Origin: Lacrimispora amygdalina
GTDB taxonomy: Bacteria > Bacillota > Clostridia > Lachnospirales > Lachnospiraceae
Assembly: GCF_900205965.1 (NCBI RefSeq)
Contig: NZ_OAOF01000004.1
Coordinates: 62,001 to 126,000, forward strand
Length of the DNA: 64,000 bases
Direction: 5' to 3'
Shown: positions 34,995 to 43,327 of the stretch, in pieces
How the letters are laid out: each line of letters begins with the position of its first letter
Position numbering within the stretch: the first letter of the stretch is position 1
Notes under the pieces: generated by a model
Database searches by the model: none
Told to the model about the DNA's origin: nothing
The model's input: only the letters and a program-made list of their open reading frames with translations
Program-made: the position numbers and the translations under genes

Positions 34995-36062
34995 TTATTT
35001 TTCAATTGCATTCGAATTCTCTGGAAACCAATGAGAAGTCTTATTTGCTATTTTAACAAGTATTAACATAATCGGTACTTCAGTTAAAACGCCTACTACG
35101 GTAGCAAGTGCTGCCGGAGAATCCATTCCAAACAAGGCAATCGCAACCGCCACTGCAAGTTCAAAGAAATTGGAAGCACCAATCATGCCTGCAGGAGCTG
35201 CTATATTATGAGGAAGCTTCAGCATCTTTACTGCCAGATAAGCAATAAAGAAAATCAAAAATGTCTGTATGGTTAATGGCACTGCTATCAGTAATATGTG
35301 CAAAGGATTGTTTAAAATAACATCGCCCTGGAAGGAAAATAAAAGTACAAGCATCAGTAATAATCCAGCGATTGTTGCATTATCAAATTTAGGAAGGAAC
35401 TGATTTTCAAAATATTCTGTTCCTTTTTTCTTACTCACATACATTCTTGTTAATACACCTGCGGTTAAAGGAACTACCACAAACAAGACAACTGATATAA
35501 TCAGAGTATCCCAGGGAACGGTCACCTTACTCACTCCCAGTAAAAATTTAACTATGGGCACAAACGCGACCAGAATAATCAAGTCATTGGTTGCTACCTG
35601 TACTACCGTATAGGCCGGATTTCCTTTCGTCAGCTGACTCCACACAAATACCATGGCAGTACAAGGTGCTGCGCCTAATAAAACGGCTCCAGCTAAATAT
35701 TCTTTCCCTAAATCTGCAGGAATCATTCCCTTAAATACCACATAGAAAAAGAATGAAGCGATTGCAAACATAGTGAAAGGTTTTATCAGCCAATTGGTAA
35801 CCCATGTCACATATAATCCTTTGGGATTTCTTCTGATATTTTTAATACTTTCAAAATCCACCTTCATCATCATTGGATAAATCATGACCCAGATCAGTAT
35901 TGCAGTAGGAATCGATACATTTGCATATTCAAACTGATTAAAGAACACAGGCACCGCTGGTAAAAACTTTCCGATTAATACCCCTGTAACCATGCATAAA
36001 GCTACCCATATGGTTAAGTATTTCTGAAAAAAACCAATTTCTTCTGATTTCTCTTTATTCAT
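34995..36062 (-). CDS. acr3: Arsenite efflux pump Acr3
   Basis: 355 residues with ten hydrophobic segments. The family signature GAAPCTAMVFVWSQLT, with the essential cysteine, is in the middle, and a late GASNFFELAVAVAIALFG segment matches the Acr3 family (BART superfamily) rather than ArsB. It exports arsenite from the cytoplasm. The start overlaps the end of the upstream arsR gene by four bases, so the two are co-translated. Confidence 0.95.
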   Translation of the reverse strand: MNKEKSEEIGFFQKYLTIWVALCMVTGVLIGKFLPAVPVFFNQFEYANVSIPTAILIWVMIYPMMMKVDFESIKNIRRNPKGLYVTWVTNWLIKPFTMFAIASFFFYVVFKGMIPADLGKEYLAGAVLLGAAPCTAMVFVWSQLTKGNPAYTVVQVATNDLIILVAFVPIVKFLLGVSKVTVPWDTLIISVVLFVVVPLTAGVLTRMYVSKKKGTEYFENQFLPKFDNATIAGLLLMLVLLFSFQGDVILNNPLHILLIAVPLTIQTFLIFFIAYLAVKMLKLPHNIAAPAGMIGASNFFELAVAVAIALFGMDSPAALATVVGVLTEVPIMLILVKIANKTSHWFPENSNAIEK

Positions 36063-36424
36063 TTTTTCTCTCTCCTTTCATGTATTATTTTCGAATTTGC
36101 ACAGACATCAACGGTTTTGTACTTTTCGCATTGTTCATGATCTGCCTGATATGTTGGTAATTCAATCATCTTATGCTGCAGATACTTCCACAGGTCTTTA
36201 TGTTCCTTTTTAAAACTATCGCTTATCCCGTAATATGCCCATTGTGCCTTCTTATAACAATTAAGGATCCCACAGTTTTTAAGTACAGTCAGATGTCTGG
36301 AAGCGTTTGACTGCGTCATATCTAAACAGACCTCAATCTCACAGACACACATTTCTCTTTCCATCAGTAAAGTCAGGATCCGTAACCTGCTTTCTTCTGA
36401 TAGTGCCTTAAAAATATCAACCAC
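36059..36424 (-). CDS. arsR: ArsR-family arsenic-responsive repressor (ars operon)
   Basis: 121 residues starting at the GTG at 36424 behind AAGGGG; in-frame ATGs further upstream lie in the operator region and are rejected. The metalloid site is CVCEIEVCLD, close to the ELCVCDL-type motif in the alpha-3 helix, and the HTH is MTQSNASRHLTVLKNCGIL. The C-terminal part has further cysteines. It is the first gene of arsR-acr3-arsD-arsA and should repress it until arsenite binds. Two palindromes just upstream are likely operators. Confidence 0.92.
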   Translation of the reverse strand: MVDIFKALSEESRLRILTLLMEREMCVCEIEVCLDMTQSNASRHLTVLKNCGILNCYKKAQWAYYGISDSFKKEHKDLWKYLQHKMIELPTYQADHEQCEKYKTVDVCANSKIIHERREKK

Positions 36425-36441
36425 GATTTCACCCCTTCCTG

Positions 36442-36468
36442 TATAAATATTTATATGAGCATATATGC
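36442..36468. promoter_or_regulatory. Palindromes upstream of arsR-acr3-arsDA (probable operator)
   Basis: TATAAATATTTATA (36442-36455) is a perfect 14-base palindrome and GCATATATGC (36459-36468) a perfect 10-base palindrome. Both lie within 45 bases of the arsR start in the expected promoter zone. That ArsR binds either is inferred. Confidence 0.45.
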
Positions 36469-36495
36469 ATATTCTATGCACGAAGAAATCATATG

Positions 36496-38139
36496 TTACA
36501 ATGATTTCCTGTTTTTTCTGTAATTTTTATGTCCGCCAGATAAATTATAAACTTCCTTAAACCCGTGGTTTAATAAGATATTCTGCGCCGCATTACCGGT
36601 GACCCCTTTGTTGCAATAGGTTATCGTTATGGCATCTTTATCCAGTTCATCTAATGAATTCCTTAATTTTGCATGGGGTACGTTTACCGCAGTTTCTATA
36701 TGATCCTGCTCGTACTGTGAAGCGGCTCTGGCATCTATTAATTGATAGTCCTTACCGGAGTTTATTAGCTCTTCCAGTTCATCAGAAGTTATGAGCTTTC
36801 TGTCTGAGTGAATTGCATTATCTAAAATCATGCCCGTATACATAACCGGATCTTTTGTTGTGGAAAATGGAGGTGCATAAGCCAAATCCAGATGAAACAG
36901 GTCTTCCGCCTGTGCTTTATAAGTAATTGCTGTAACAAATACATCAATCCTTTTATCAACGCCTTCAAATCCTGCAATCTGGACACCTAAAAGTCTTCCG
37001 GTATCTTTATCTGCGATTCCTTTGATGACCATTTCCCTGCCACCCATATATTCCGGTTTATTGGGCTTTATATTATGGCAGACTGCGACATGGTACCCTT
37101 CCTTTTTTGCTTCTCTCTCTGTTAATCCCGTAATCGCTACCGTCATATCAAAGACCTTAAAAATACCAGTTCCAAGAATACCTCTAAAGGATAAATTTCC
37201 TCCTGTTACTACATCCCCTGCGATTCTTCCGGTTTTATTGGCGGTAGATCCCATCGGGCGATATACCGGTTTGCCGGTAACTACGTGATACTGTTCCGAA
37301 CAGTCACCACAGGAATAGATGTCTTTTACATTCGTCATCATCTTTTCATTTACTTTAATGGCTCCTGTTACTCCCAGTTCAATACCTGCTTTGGCTGCTA
37401 ATTCTGTATTCGGTCTTACCCCGGTTGATAGAAGTACAAAATCAGCTTCCACTTCTCTTTGGTCTTCCAGAATCACCCTATCTTTTTTTATCTCTGCTAC
37501 TGATAGACCCGTTAAGAGCTTAATCCCGTTTTTCCTTAAATGGTCTTCCACATATACTGCCATGTCTCCATCCAGGACTGGAGTTACCCACGGAAGTCTC
37601 TCTATGAGCGTTACCTCAATACCAAGTTCTTTTAAGTTTTCACATACTTCCAGACCTATGAATCCAGTCCCCACAATAACTGCTGATTTTGGTGCGTATT
37701 CATTGATAAAGTCTTTAATTTGATTCATATCCCCGATATTTCTCAAGCTAAACACATTCTTTAAATCTGCCCCTTTGACCGGTGGTATAACAGCGGCAGC
37801 ACCAGCAGCTATTACAAGCTTATCATAGTGATCTTGAAAGGTATCACCCGTAGCCAGATTTTTTATCTCCAGTGTCTTATTTTTATGGTCAATGGATAGC
37901 ACTTCATGTCTTATTAAAATGTCCACATTGTATTTACTTTTAAAAAATACAGGATCTCTGGGAGTGAGTTTTTTGGCATCCTCCACCTCACCACCGATAT
38001 AATAAGGCATTCCGCATCCTGAATAAGAGATATAGCTGTCCTTGTCATAGATAATAATCTCCGCATTTTCATCGTTTCTTCTTGCTTTTGCGGCAGCTGA
38101 AGTTCCGGCGGCAACTGCACCGATAATAATTAATCGCAT
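36496..38139 (-). CDS. CoA-disulfide reductase-like flavoprotein fused to rhodanese
   Basis: 547 residues. Residues 1-450 are a pyridine-nucleotide-disulfide oxidoreductase: FAD motif IIGAVAAGTSAAAKARR, active cysteine C42 in SYSGCGMPYYIGG, NAD-binding motif VIVGTGFIGLEVCENL and second FAD motif IYSCGDCSEQ. Residues about 460-547 are a rhodanese domain with the catalytic loop TYCNKGVTGN. Such CoADR-rhodanese fusions reduce CoA disulfides or polysulfide; their physiological substrate varies. It is preceded by its own arsR gene with a ten-base overlap and followed by the ars operon, suggesting a thiol-redox role in metalloid stress. Confidence 0.88.
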   Translation of the reverse strand: MRLIIIGAVAAGTSAAAKARRNDENAEIIIYDKDSYISYSGCGMPYYIGGEVEDAKKLTPRDPVFFKSKYNVDILIRHEVLSIDHKNKTLEIKNLATGDTFQDHYDKLVIAAGAAAVIPPVKGADLKNVFSLRNIGDMNQIKDFINEYAPKSAVIVGTGFIGLEVCENLKELGIEVTLIERLPWVTPVLDGDMAVYVEDHLRKNGIKLLTGLSVAEIKKDRVILEDQREVEADFVLLSTGVRPNTELAAKAGIELGVTGAIKVNEKMMTNVKDIYSCGDCSEQYHVVTGKPVYRPMGSTANKTGRIAGDVVTGGNLSFRGILGTGIFKVFDMTVAITGLTEREAKKEGYHVAVCHNIKPNKPEYMGGREMVIKGIADKDTGRLLGVQIAGFEGVDKRIDVFVTAITYKAQAEDLFHLDLAYAPPFSTTKDPVMYTGMILDNAIHSDRKLITSDELEELINSGKDYQLIDARAASQYEQDHIETAVNVPHAKLRNSLDELDKDAITITYCNKGVTGNAAQNILLNHGFKEVYNLSGGHKNYRKNRKSL

Positions 38140-38453
38140 CGATTGTCCTCCTTAGAACATTTACAGATACAGTCTTCCTGTTCCGTTGTAATGTTATCCC
38201 AAAAAATTTTTATATGTTCTATTAAATCGGTATTATTGCTGTATCGGATCCATGATCCTTCTTTTCGGTTTTTTACGAGACCGCAATCTGTCAATATCTT
38301 CATATGGTAGGATAATGTGGGCTGTGTAATTTCAAAACATTCCAGAATATCACACGCGCAAAGCTCACCGCAGGATAACATTTCTATGATTTTTAGTCTT
38401 GTAGCATCACCTAATGCTTTAAATACTGGTGCATAGTCTGCATGCAGATCCAT
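38130..38453 (-). CDS. ArsR-family repressor paired with the CoADR-rhodanese gene
   Basis: 107 residues. The helix-3 motif GELCACDILECF is the classic ArsR-type As(III) site, and the HTH is EITQPTLSYHMKILTDCGLV. The tail ends in CICKCSKEDNRC, adding five cysteines. It overlaps the next gene by ten bases, so both are one transcript. It is different from the repressor at 36059, giving two As-type sensors within 2.5 kb. An inverted repeat lies upstream. Confidence 0.9.
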   Translation of the reverse strand: MDLHADYAPVFKALGDATRLKIIEMLSCGELCACDILECFEITQPTLSYHMKILTDCGLVKNRKEGSWIRYSNNTDLIEHIKIFWDNITTEQEDCICKCSKEDNRCD

Positions 38454-38785
38454 TTTGTCTTCTCCATTTTTATATTCAAAGATTTTCGATATAGATATTT
38501 GTCTATGTCCTTATTATAAAGAGCATATAGATATCCGTCAATGTGTATCGTGTAATCTTTATGTCATTTTTATGTAAAATATTTATTTTTTCTATATCAG
38601 ACAACATTAAAAACGACATTTTGAATTTCTATTCTAACAGGAGCTTCCGCCAGATACAATAAATGCCTGCTTCACAAGTACCGCCTAAGCAGCCACTCCC
38701 TGAAACCACATTTCTTATGTAATGCCCTCCTTAAACCTAGTTCGTCTATCTACATTCATAAATCAAGATTATGATAATAACTAAC
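38454..38785. promoter_or_regulatory. Intergenic region with ArsR operator and a possible 26-codon Cys-rich ORF
   Basis: ATAGA-TATTTG-TCTAT (38491-38506), with five-base arms and a six-base spacer, is a likely ArsR operator. A half-similar ATAGATAT lies near 38530. On the minus strand, 38709 to 38629 could encode 26 residues from a GTG (containing GSGCLGGTCEAGIYCIW), but the nearest ribosome site is too far upstream. Nothing else is recognised. Confidence 0.4.
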
Positions 38786-39544
38786 TTAAAAAAAATGATT
38801 ATTCATCAACCATTGTATAGATTTTTCAGTGTCTTCTAAACTGTTTGTTTCAATTAACCATGTACTATTTGGAGAATGTTTTTCCAACGCCATACATATC
38901 TCCATGAAGTCTATAGTTCCACTTAAAAAATCTAAGTGTTGGTCAGAAAGTCCATTATTGTTGTGTAAATGTACGAAACTTATTTTTTTATTTAAGTGTT
39001 CTATCCATTTTAATACAGGAGTACTAGAATTACAGTTGGCATGACCCACATCCAAACAAATACCTAACCTTTTATCATTTACAGTTGTAATAACTTCAGA
39101 AACTATATCTGGTGAATGTTCAAACTGATTTTCTAGATGAATTGCAATGCTTTCATCTTTTTCCCTTAGAAATTCCTCAAAAAATAATGCTGCTCTTTTT
39201 ATCCAATTAGACGGTATACTTGTTCCAGGTATATAACCATGATGAAGAATAATATTAGGGCATTTCAATAATTTTGAAATATTGTAAGCATTTTCAAATC
39301 GCTCCATAGTAGCTGATCTTATTAGTTTATCTTTGCTGCCCAAACACAAGTCTTTGTATGGTCCATGCATTGAGACAATATTAATATCATGATACACCAT
39401 TAAAGTTTTATTAACCTCTTTACAATAATCATCATAAACATCAGTTTCAGAAAAAGCATCAATATTTACTGATATACCATATTTTTTACATAGCATTGAT
39501 ACTTCTTCAGGTTTAGATCCATCACATAAAACTATTTCTTTCAT
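38786..39544 (-). CDS. Sugar phosphate isomerase/epimerase-like TIM-barrel protein
   Basis: 252 residues of the xylose-isomerase-like TIM-barrel family. Metal-ligand strands are visible as NIILHHGY, AIHLENQ, GICLDVGHANCN, FVHLHNNNG and WLIETNS. The family includes sugar epimerases, inosose dehydratases and AP endonucleases; the small size and lack of nucleic-acid motifs favour a sugar-type isomerase or epimerase. It stands alone between the arsenic island and a decayed gene, so no substrate can be proposed. Confidence 0.8.
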   Translation of the reverse strand: MKEIVLCDGSKPEEVSMLCKKYGISVNIDAFSETDVYDDYCKEVNKTLMVYHDINIVSMHGPYKDLCLGSKDKLIRSATMERFENAYNISKLLKCPNIILHHGYIPGTSIPSNWIKRAALFFEEFLREKDESIAIHLENQFEHSPDIVSEVITTVNDKRLGICLDVGHANCNSSTPVLKWIEHLNKKISFVHLHNNNGLSDQHLDFLSGTIDFMEICMALEKHSPNSTWLIETNSLEDTEKSIQWLMNNHFF

Positions 39545-39635
39545 TGCTCATGACCTCCTTTTCTGATTAATACCAAGGGAAGCAACAGCATATCAAAATC
39601 TTTCAGATAATTATTTTTCATCTATTAACCCAAAC

Positions 39636-39982
39636 TTCAATAGAAATCACAATATACTTTCCAATCAGATTTTTGCGAGTTGTAGAAGAAATAGAAATTC
39701 CCACTATCTACAATATTAAACAAAGCTTTCTCATCTGACGGAGATTGCGATAAGCTCAATCCCAGCCAATTCTGCCGGTAATAAAGGCAGGTTATTCAGG
39801 AATATTGTTGCAATGGGAATCATGTTATTTTCTCTCTTATCTTTAGGCAAACTTTCACCTTCATGCTGCCATCATACACTGCCAATCCAGCTTTCAAGTA
39901 ATTCACCAGTTGGTCTTTTCCCTCCAGTTTCAAAAATAATGGCTTTTTTTGAGAGTTTTTCCTTTACTTCTTTAATTGTCAT
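39636..39982 (-). pseudogene. Decayed DUF1963/YwqG-like gene (nonsense plus frameshift)
   Basis: From the ATG at 39982 (AGAGGTG upstream) the frame reads MTIKEVKEKLSKKAIIFETG and stops at TGA 39872-39874 (codon 37). It then continues in the same frame with WQHEGESLPKDKRENN and MIPIATIFLNNLPLLP to a second TGA at 39731-39733. A neighbouring frame carries on with SDEKALFNIVDSGNFYFFY to 39636. The order and motifs look like the DUF1963 family (YwqG-like), as judged by eye. One nonsense mutation and one frameshift make it non-functional. Confidence 0.45.
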
Positions 39983-40003
39983 AGTTGTCACACCTCTAAT
40001 AGT

Positions 40004-40942
40004 TTAAATGTTATCTGCTTTTTTATAATAAGGCAGTGCAACGGTATTATAATAGTGCTTACCCTTGGGATTGATGGTATCCCACGCCTGTATGTCGGAA
40101 TCTGGTAGATCAGGAATCCAATACTTATCCGGGAAAATCTTTTCTGTTTTTTGACAGGTAGTATTCAACAAGATGTCTGCTATCACAAATCCTCCACCTT
40201 CAAAAAAATTTCTTCTTGCAAGCACTTGACCAGTCCCATCCACAATTTGTGCTGCCCCAACAAACTGCCTTGTTTGTAGCTTATCAGCATTTGGAAAATT
40301 ATACGCCGTAACTATACCACAATGGTTTGCATGCACGATCGGAACCCGTGACAATTTTGCAAAGGTAACAGGAACTTCATATGCAAGACCTTGATTATAT
40401 TGTCGCAGTGATTCCCGTTCAGCCGGAGCCTCAATAGGAAGATCCCACCAGCAGGAGCCGGATAAAATGATATCAACTTTACCGGCAATTCGCTTTAAAG
40501 TATCATAACGAATCATTTCCCAACACAAAGCAACTCCAAAGTTCCCAATAGAAGTAACCAGCACATTATTATCATCTCCCGCTGTGTAATAGCAGTTTTC
40601 AAACTGTGTCGGAATATCTTTTTTATGTTCATAAATTTTCCCGCCAGGAAATACAAGTTGAAATAAATTAAATGCGTTCTCTCCATCAAAACTAATATAA
40701 GAGCTACCAATTATTATTTTGAACTTATCTGTCAACTGATTTAACCAATTTGGTATGTTTTTATTTTGCCTGGCGACATCCAGCATTTGTGCAGAAAAGC
40801 CCATGGCAGAAGAAAAAAACTCAGGCAGTATAACGAGTTCAGCACCGGCCAAAGATGCCTGTTTGATATAGTTTTCACATTGCGCCAAGTTAGATGCTAC
40901 ATCCGCGAATTTTGCATTTAACTGGATACTTGCTATTTTCAT
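40004..40942 (-). CDS. Carbon-nitrogen hydrolase (nitrilase superfamily)
   Basis: 312 residues from the ATG at 40942 (GGGGGATGAG upstream; an earlier in-frame ATG at 40966 is less likely). The nitrilase triad is recognisable: Glu in VILPEFFSSAMG, Lys in YEHKKDIPT and Cys in VALCWEMIRYD. The superfamily hydrolyses nitriles, amides or carbamoyl groups, and the branch cannot be fixed by eye. It lies between two decayed genes with no pathway partners. Confidence 0.85.
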   Translation of the reverse strand: MKIASIQLNAKFADVASNLAQCENYIKQASLAGAELVILPEFFSSAMGFSAQMLDVARQNKNIPNWLNQLTDKFKIIIGSSYISFDGENAFNLFQLVFPGGKIYEHKKDIPTQFENCYYTAGDDNNVLVTSIGNFGVALCWEMIRYDTLKRIAGKVDIILSGSCWWDLPIEAPAERESLRQYNQGLAYEVPVTFAKLSRVPIVHANHCGIVTAYNFPNADKLQTRQFVGAAQIVDGTGQVLARRNFFEGGGFVIADILLNTTCQKTEKIFPDKYWIPDLPDSDIQAWDTINPKGKHYYNTVALPYYKKADNI

Positions 40943-41101
40943 TTTCTCATCCCCCACGAAAAACAATTTGCAATAATTATATGTTTAACTAAACATGATA
41001 GGTATTATTAAATCCTTGATAATTGCTTTTATAAATATAATGGGAAGTTCGTAACTTAGAACAACTTTGTACAAACTTAACCTCGTTTAATGCTAATATC
41101 A

Positions 41102-41314
41102 TTAATTACTGTTTTCATCAGCGAGTTGCTTTATTTTATCAAAAAATGATTGCTTACCTTCCGTATATTTTTTCCTGTCATTGGAATACATTGAGATGGT
41201 CGAAATATTGCTCAAGGGTTAGTTCATCATAGCAATGTATATATTGTAAAGAGACCTCACCCTCACCTTACCAGTCGCAACTTCACCAAAATACTCATAT
41301 CCGTTTTTCTTCAT
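41102..41314 (-). pseudogene. Frameshifted C-terminal gene remnant, methyltransferase-like
   Basis: On the minus strand from 41314 one frame gives MKKNGYEYFGEVATGKVRVR and stops. The next frame continues CYDELTLEQYFDHLNVF, and a third gives YSNDRKKYTEGKQSFFDKIK to a stop at 41102. Read together they resemble the C-terminus of a class I SAM-dependent methyltransferase (the YTLEQY-type segment). With at least two frameshifts and no N-terminal part it is a relic; the family call is tentative. Confidence 0.35.
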
Positions 41315-41394
41315 TGTTGTGATTCAAGTTAGTGCTATTTTGCTTCTTCCAATGATTTGGGGAATTTATCATTATTAAACAAGGAGTGTATGAT

Positions 41395-41619
41395 ATGAAT
41401 TCTAATCTATTACCTGTCAGTCAAAGTGATTTTACCGATTACAAAAAGGAGATGCTGGAGGCTTTTCAAAAAAGAGCCGCAGCGGAGTTTACTGATTTGG
41501 ATATGGAAATACTTCCCGAAGAGGATATTGACCGCTCATTAAATACCAAGGGAGCAATCGCTTATAAAGCTATTGACGATGATGAAATGGTCGGTGGAGC
41601 AATGGTAAGCGATGAATAA
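41395..41619 (+). pseudogene. Truncated GNAT-like acetyltransferase fragment
   Basis: From the ATG at 41395 (AAGGAG upstream), 74 residues read like the N-terminal third of a small GNAT acetyltransferase: a helix YKKEMLEAFQKRAAAEF followed by a strand pair ending AYKAIDDDEMVGGAMVS. It stops at 41617-41619. The acetyl-CoA-binding motif (R/Q-x-x-G-x-G/A) is absent, and downstream sequence in the same frame does not supply it. It may be a decayed gene, though a small real protein cannot be excluded. Confidence 0.4.
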
Positions 41620-41998
41620 GATACCGTATGGCATAATTCACATTTGGTGTATCAAAACGTTAAAACGGTAATGGCATATGATTTTCTGGTGTTATATTTC
41701 CAACATTCCAGTTGCCGGGCAGAACAAAACAGCAGATCTTGTAAAATAGGCCTTTCAGTCCGTGAAGGGAAACGTTTTAAGTACTTCTAGGGATTTGTAG
41801 GACTCTACACATTGCTGATACAGAGTATTTGAGGGCATTTGCCTTGATCACATTTACTTTCGTCCTAAGATCAGCGCTGCTATAGAATGATTACCCTTAA
41901 AAAAATTGTCTAGAAAACTGTTGACAATCCAATATCTATTTCTTCTATTCAACTATTTTAAATAAAATATGTAGTTCGCTTGATCAATACATGGATAC
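41620..41998. other. 379-base stretch without a recognisable gene
   Basis: The reading frame after the GNAT fragment stays open for about 55 codons but shows no known motif. The remaining DNA has no RNA gene, clear hairpin or promoter that I can support. Confidence 0.4.
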
Positions 41999-42490
41999 TT
42001 ACAGAACGGTACCAAGGAATTCTTCTAATCTTTTTTTATGAGCGTATATATACTTTTCACTTTCAATAAATTTCAAAAAATCTTGTTTTCCCAGCCACAT
42101 AAATGATATTGTTTCTTCTGGCTGTAAAGAAATTGAATTTTTATCCCAATTAATTTCACATAAATACCCATTATAAATTGTATCCTTACTTTTGCAACAA
42201 TATATTTGCATTAATTCATTTGCCTCTATTCCTGTTTCTTCTCTTAGCTCTCTTTTAGCAGCTTCAAGAGCAGTTTCTCCTTTAAGTGCGCTTCCTCCTG
42301 CACTAGCCTCATATAATCCTGGAAAGTTTATTTTATTATAGTCACGTTGCATTAATAAATATGAACCGTCTTTATGCCTTACAATGACTTCACATACTAA
42401 ATGAAACAGACCAAAAGGAATTTGACTGCCACGAATTAGATCACACCCTGCAAGAGCACCATCTTCTAAATAAGCATCCCATATTTCCAC
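41999..42490 (-). CDS. NUDIX hydrolase
   Basis: 163 residues with a complete Nudix box, GGSALKGETALEAAKRELRE continuing ETGI, at about residues 70-93. This box binds Mg and hydrolyses nucleoside-diphosphate-X compounds. The N-terminal part (WDAYLEDGALAGCDLIRG) resembles the isopentenyl-diphosphate-isomerase-like/YfcD type of Nudix proteins. The substrate is unknown. It stands alone in the accessory zone next to the intron relic. Confidence 0.9.
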   Translation of the reverse strand: MEIWDAYLEDGALAGCDLIRGSQIPFGLFHLVCEVIVRHKDGSYLLMQRDYNKINFPGLYEASAGGSALKGETALEAAKRELREETGIEANELMQIYCCKSKDTIYNGYLCEINWDKNSISLQPEETISFMWLGKQDFLKFIESEKYIYAHKKRLEEFLGTVL

Positions 42491-42756
42491 ATTACTACCT
42501 CCATAAAATAAGCAGATAATTAGTAATTAAATATCAAGTAAAGCTATGTTTGCTGTTTCAAATTTAAATTTACATAATACTTACTTACATTTTATAACTT
42601 GAGTACTTTATTTATTTTATGTCTAATTGTAAAATAATTCAACTAAATTATGGTATTCTATTTTTCGTTATCAATATCTCACATATAGTAAATCAACATT
42701 TTCACATATCCTTAATAATGCTCTTGATTTAACAAGTGTCCCGTCCCTATAAGTTA

Positions 42757-43158
42757 ATAGAGTAGGGAAAATAATTGCTAAGAATTATTTCCCTCTCATT
42801 GAACCGTACGTACGGGTCTCGTATACGGCTCTACAATTTATATTCCAACTTTTGATAATAATTTAAAGGATTGAGCAACCCAGCTACGTCCTTTATTTTT
42901 GTTTCTAACAGTTCAGGATTTAAAATGTAATTCACCACATCCATACTACTTCTTTTGTACCAACCCAACCTTGAATTTGCAACCTTGAAGATACTTTCTT
43001 CATTAAACCCGTTCTTATATTTCCTATTATCAAGGTACACATTGGAGAGTATTACTGAGATGGGGCCTCCTTGAGGTACTCCAGTTTTGGTGGCTTTTAC
43101 GATTCCTTTTTCCATGACTGGACTTTCACCAGCTAGATTAGTACCATGCCTGGCACAC
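42757..43158 (-). mobile_element. 402-bp group II intron relic with precise boundaries
   Basis: The 5-prime end (43158) begins GTGTGCC, the group II consensus GUGYG. The 3-prime end (42757) is ...CTCTAT, ending AY. Domain V is at 42831-42801 (GAGCCGTATAC ... GTACGGTTC), followed by a domain VI hairpin. The empty site is seen intact at 45078-45120: aagtta|taatttaagcc there is split here by exactly these 402 bases. A full intron of this type is about 1.8-2 kb, so most of domains I-III and of the reverse transcriptase is deleted. The insertion lies just after the terminator hairpin of a tRNA-Ala copy, the preferred location of class C introns. Confidence 0.85.
42831..43115 (-). pseudogene. Group II intron reverse transcriptase remnant
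   Basis: 94 codons inside the intron relic. TGVPQGGPISVILSNVYLD matches the RT motif before the catalytic YADD, and VANSRLGWYKRSSMDVVNYI matches the C-terminal group-II-maturase segment. The YADD active site and everything around it are missing between them, and the RT N-terminus is gone. Two internal deletions are therefore required, and the protein cannot be active. Confidence 0.85.
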
Positions 43159-43164
43159 TAATTT

Positions 43165-43192
43165 AAGCCACAAGCATTCATGCCTGTGGCTT
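43165..43192 (-). terminator. Terminator hairpin of the tRNA-Ala-like copy
   Basis: AAGCCACA and TGTGGCTT arms with an inner GCAT/ATGC stem. It is the same hairpin as at 45117-45144 after the intact tRNA-Ala, and the intron relic begins seven bases beyond it. Confidence 0.65.
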
Positions 43193-43202
43193 ACCGTTTA
43201 AG

Positions 43203-43275
43203 TGGAGATAGTGGGATTCGAACCCATGACCTCTTGAATGCAATTCAAGCGCTCTCCCAGTTGAACCACACCTAT
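43203..43275 (-). pseudogene. Degenerate tRNA-Ala(TGC) copy
   Basis: It aligns base for base with the tRNA-Ala at 45155-45227, including the T arm, anticodon stem and discriminator. The first two acceptor pairs are lost (A1, T2 opposite C72, C71), G15 is changed to A, and several other 5-prime bases differ. The anticodon loop ATTGCAT gives TGC instead of GGC. It is probably not a functional tRNA, though a marginal one cannot be excluded by eye. Confidence 0.7.
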
Positions 43276-43327
43276 TGGCTTCCAGTCCAGCCAAAATAGT
43301 ATTTTGAAATATTCACCTACAACTCCC

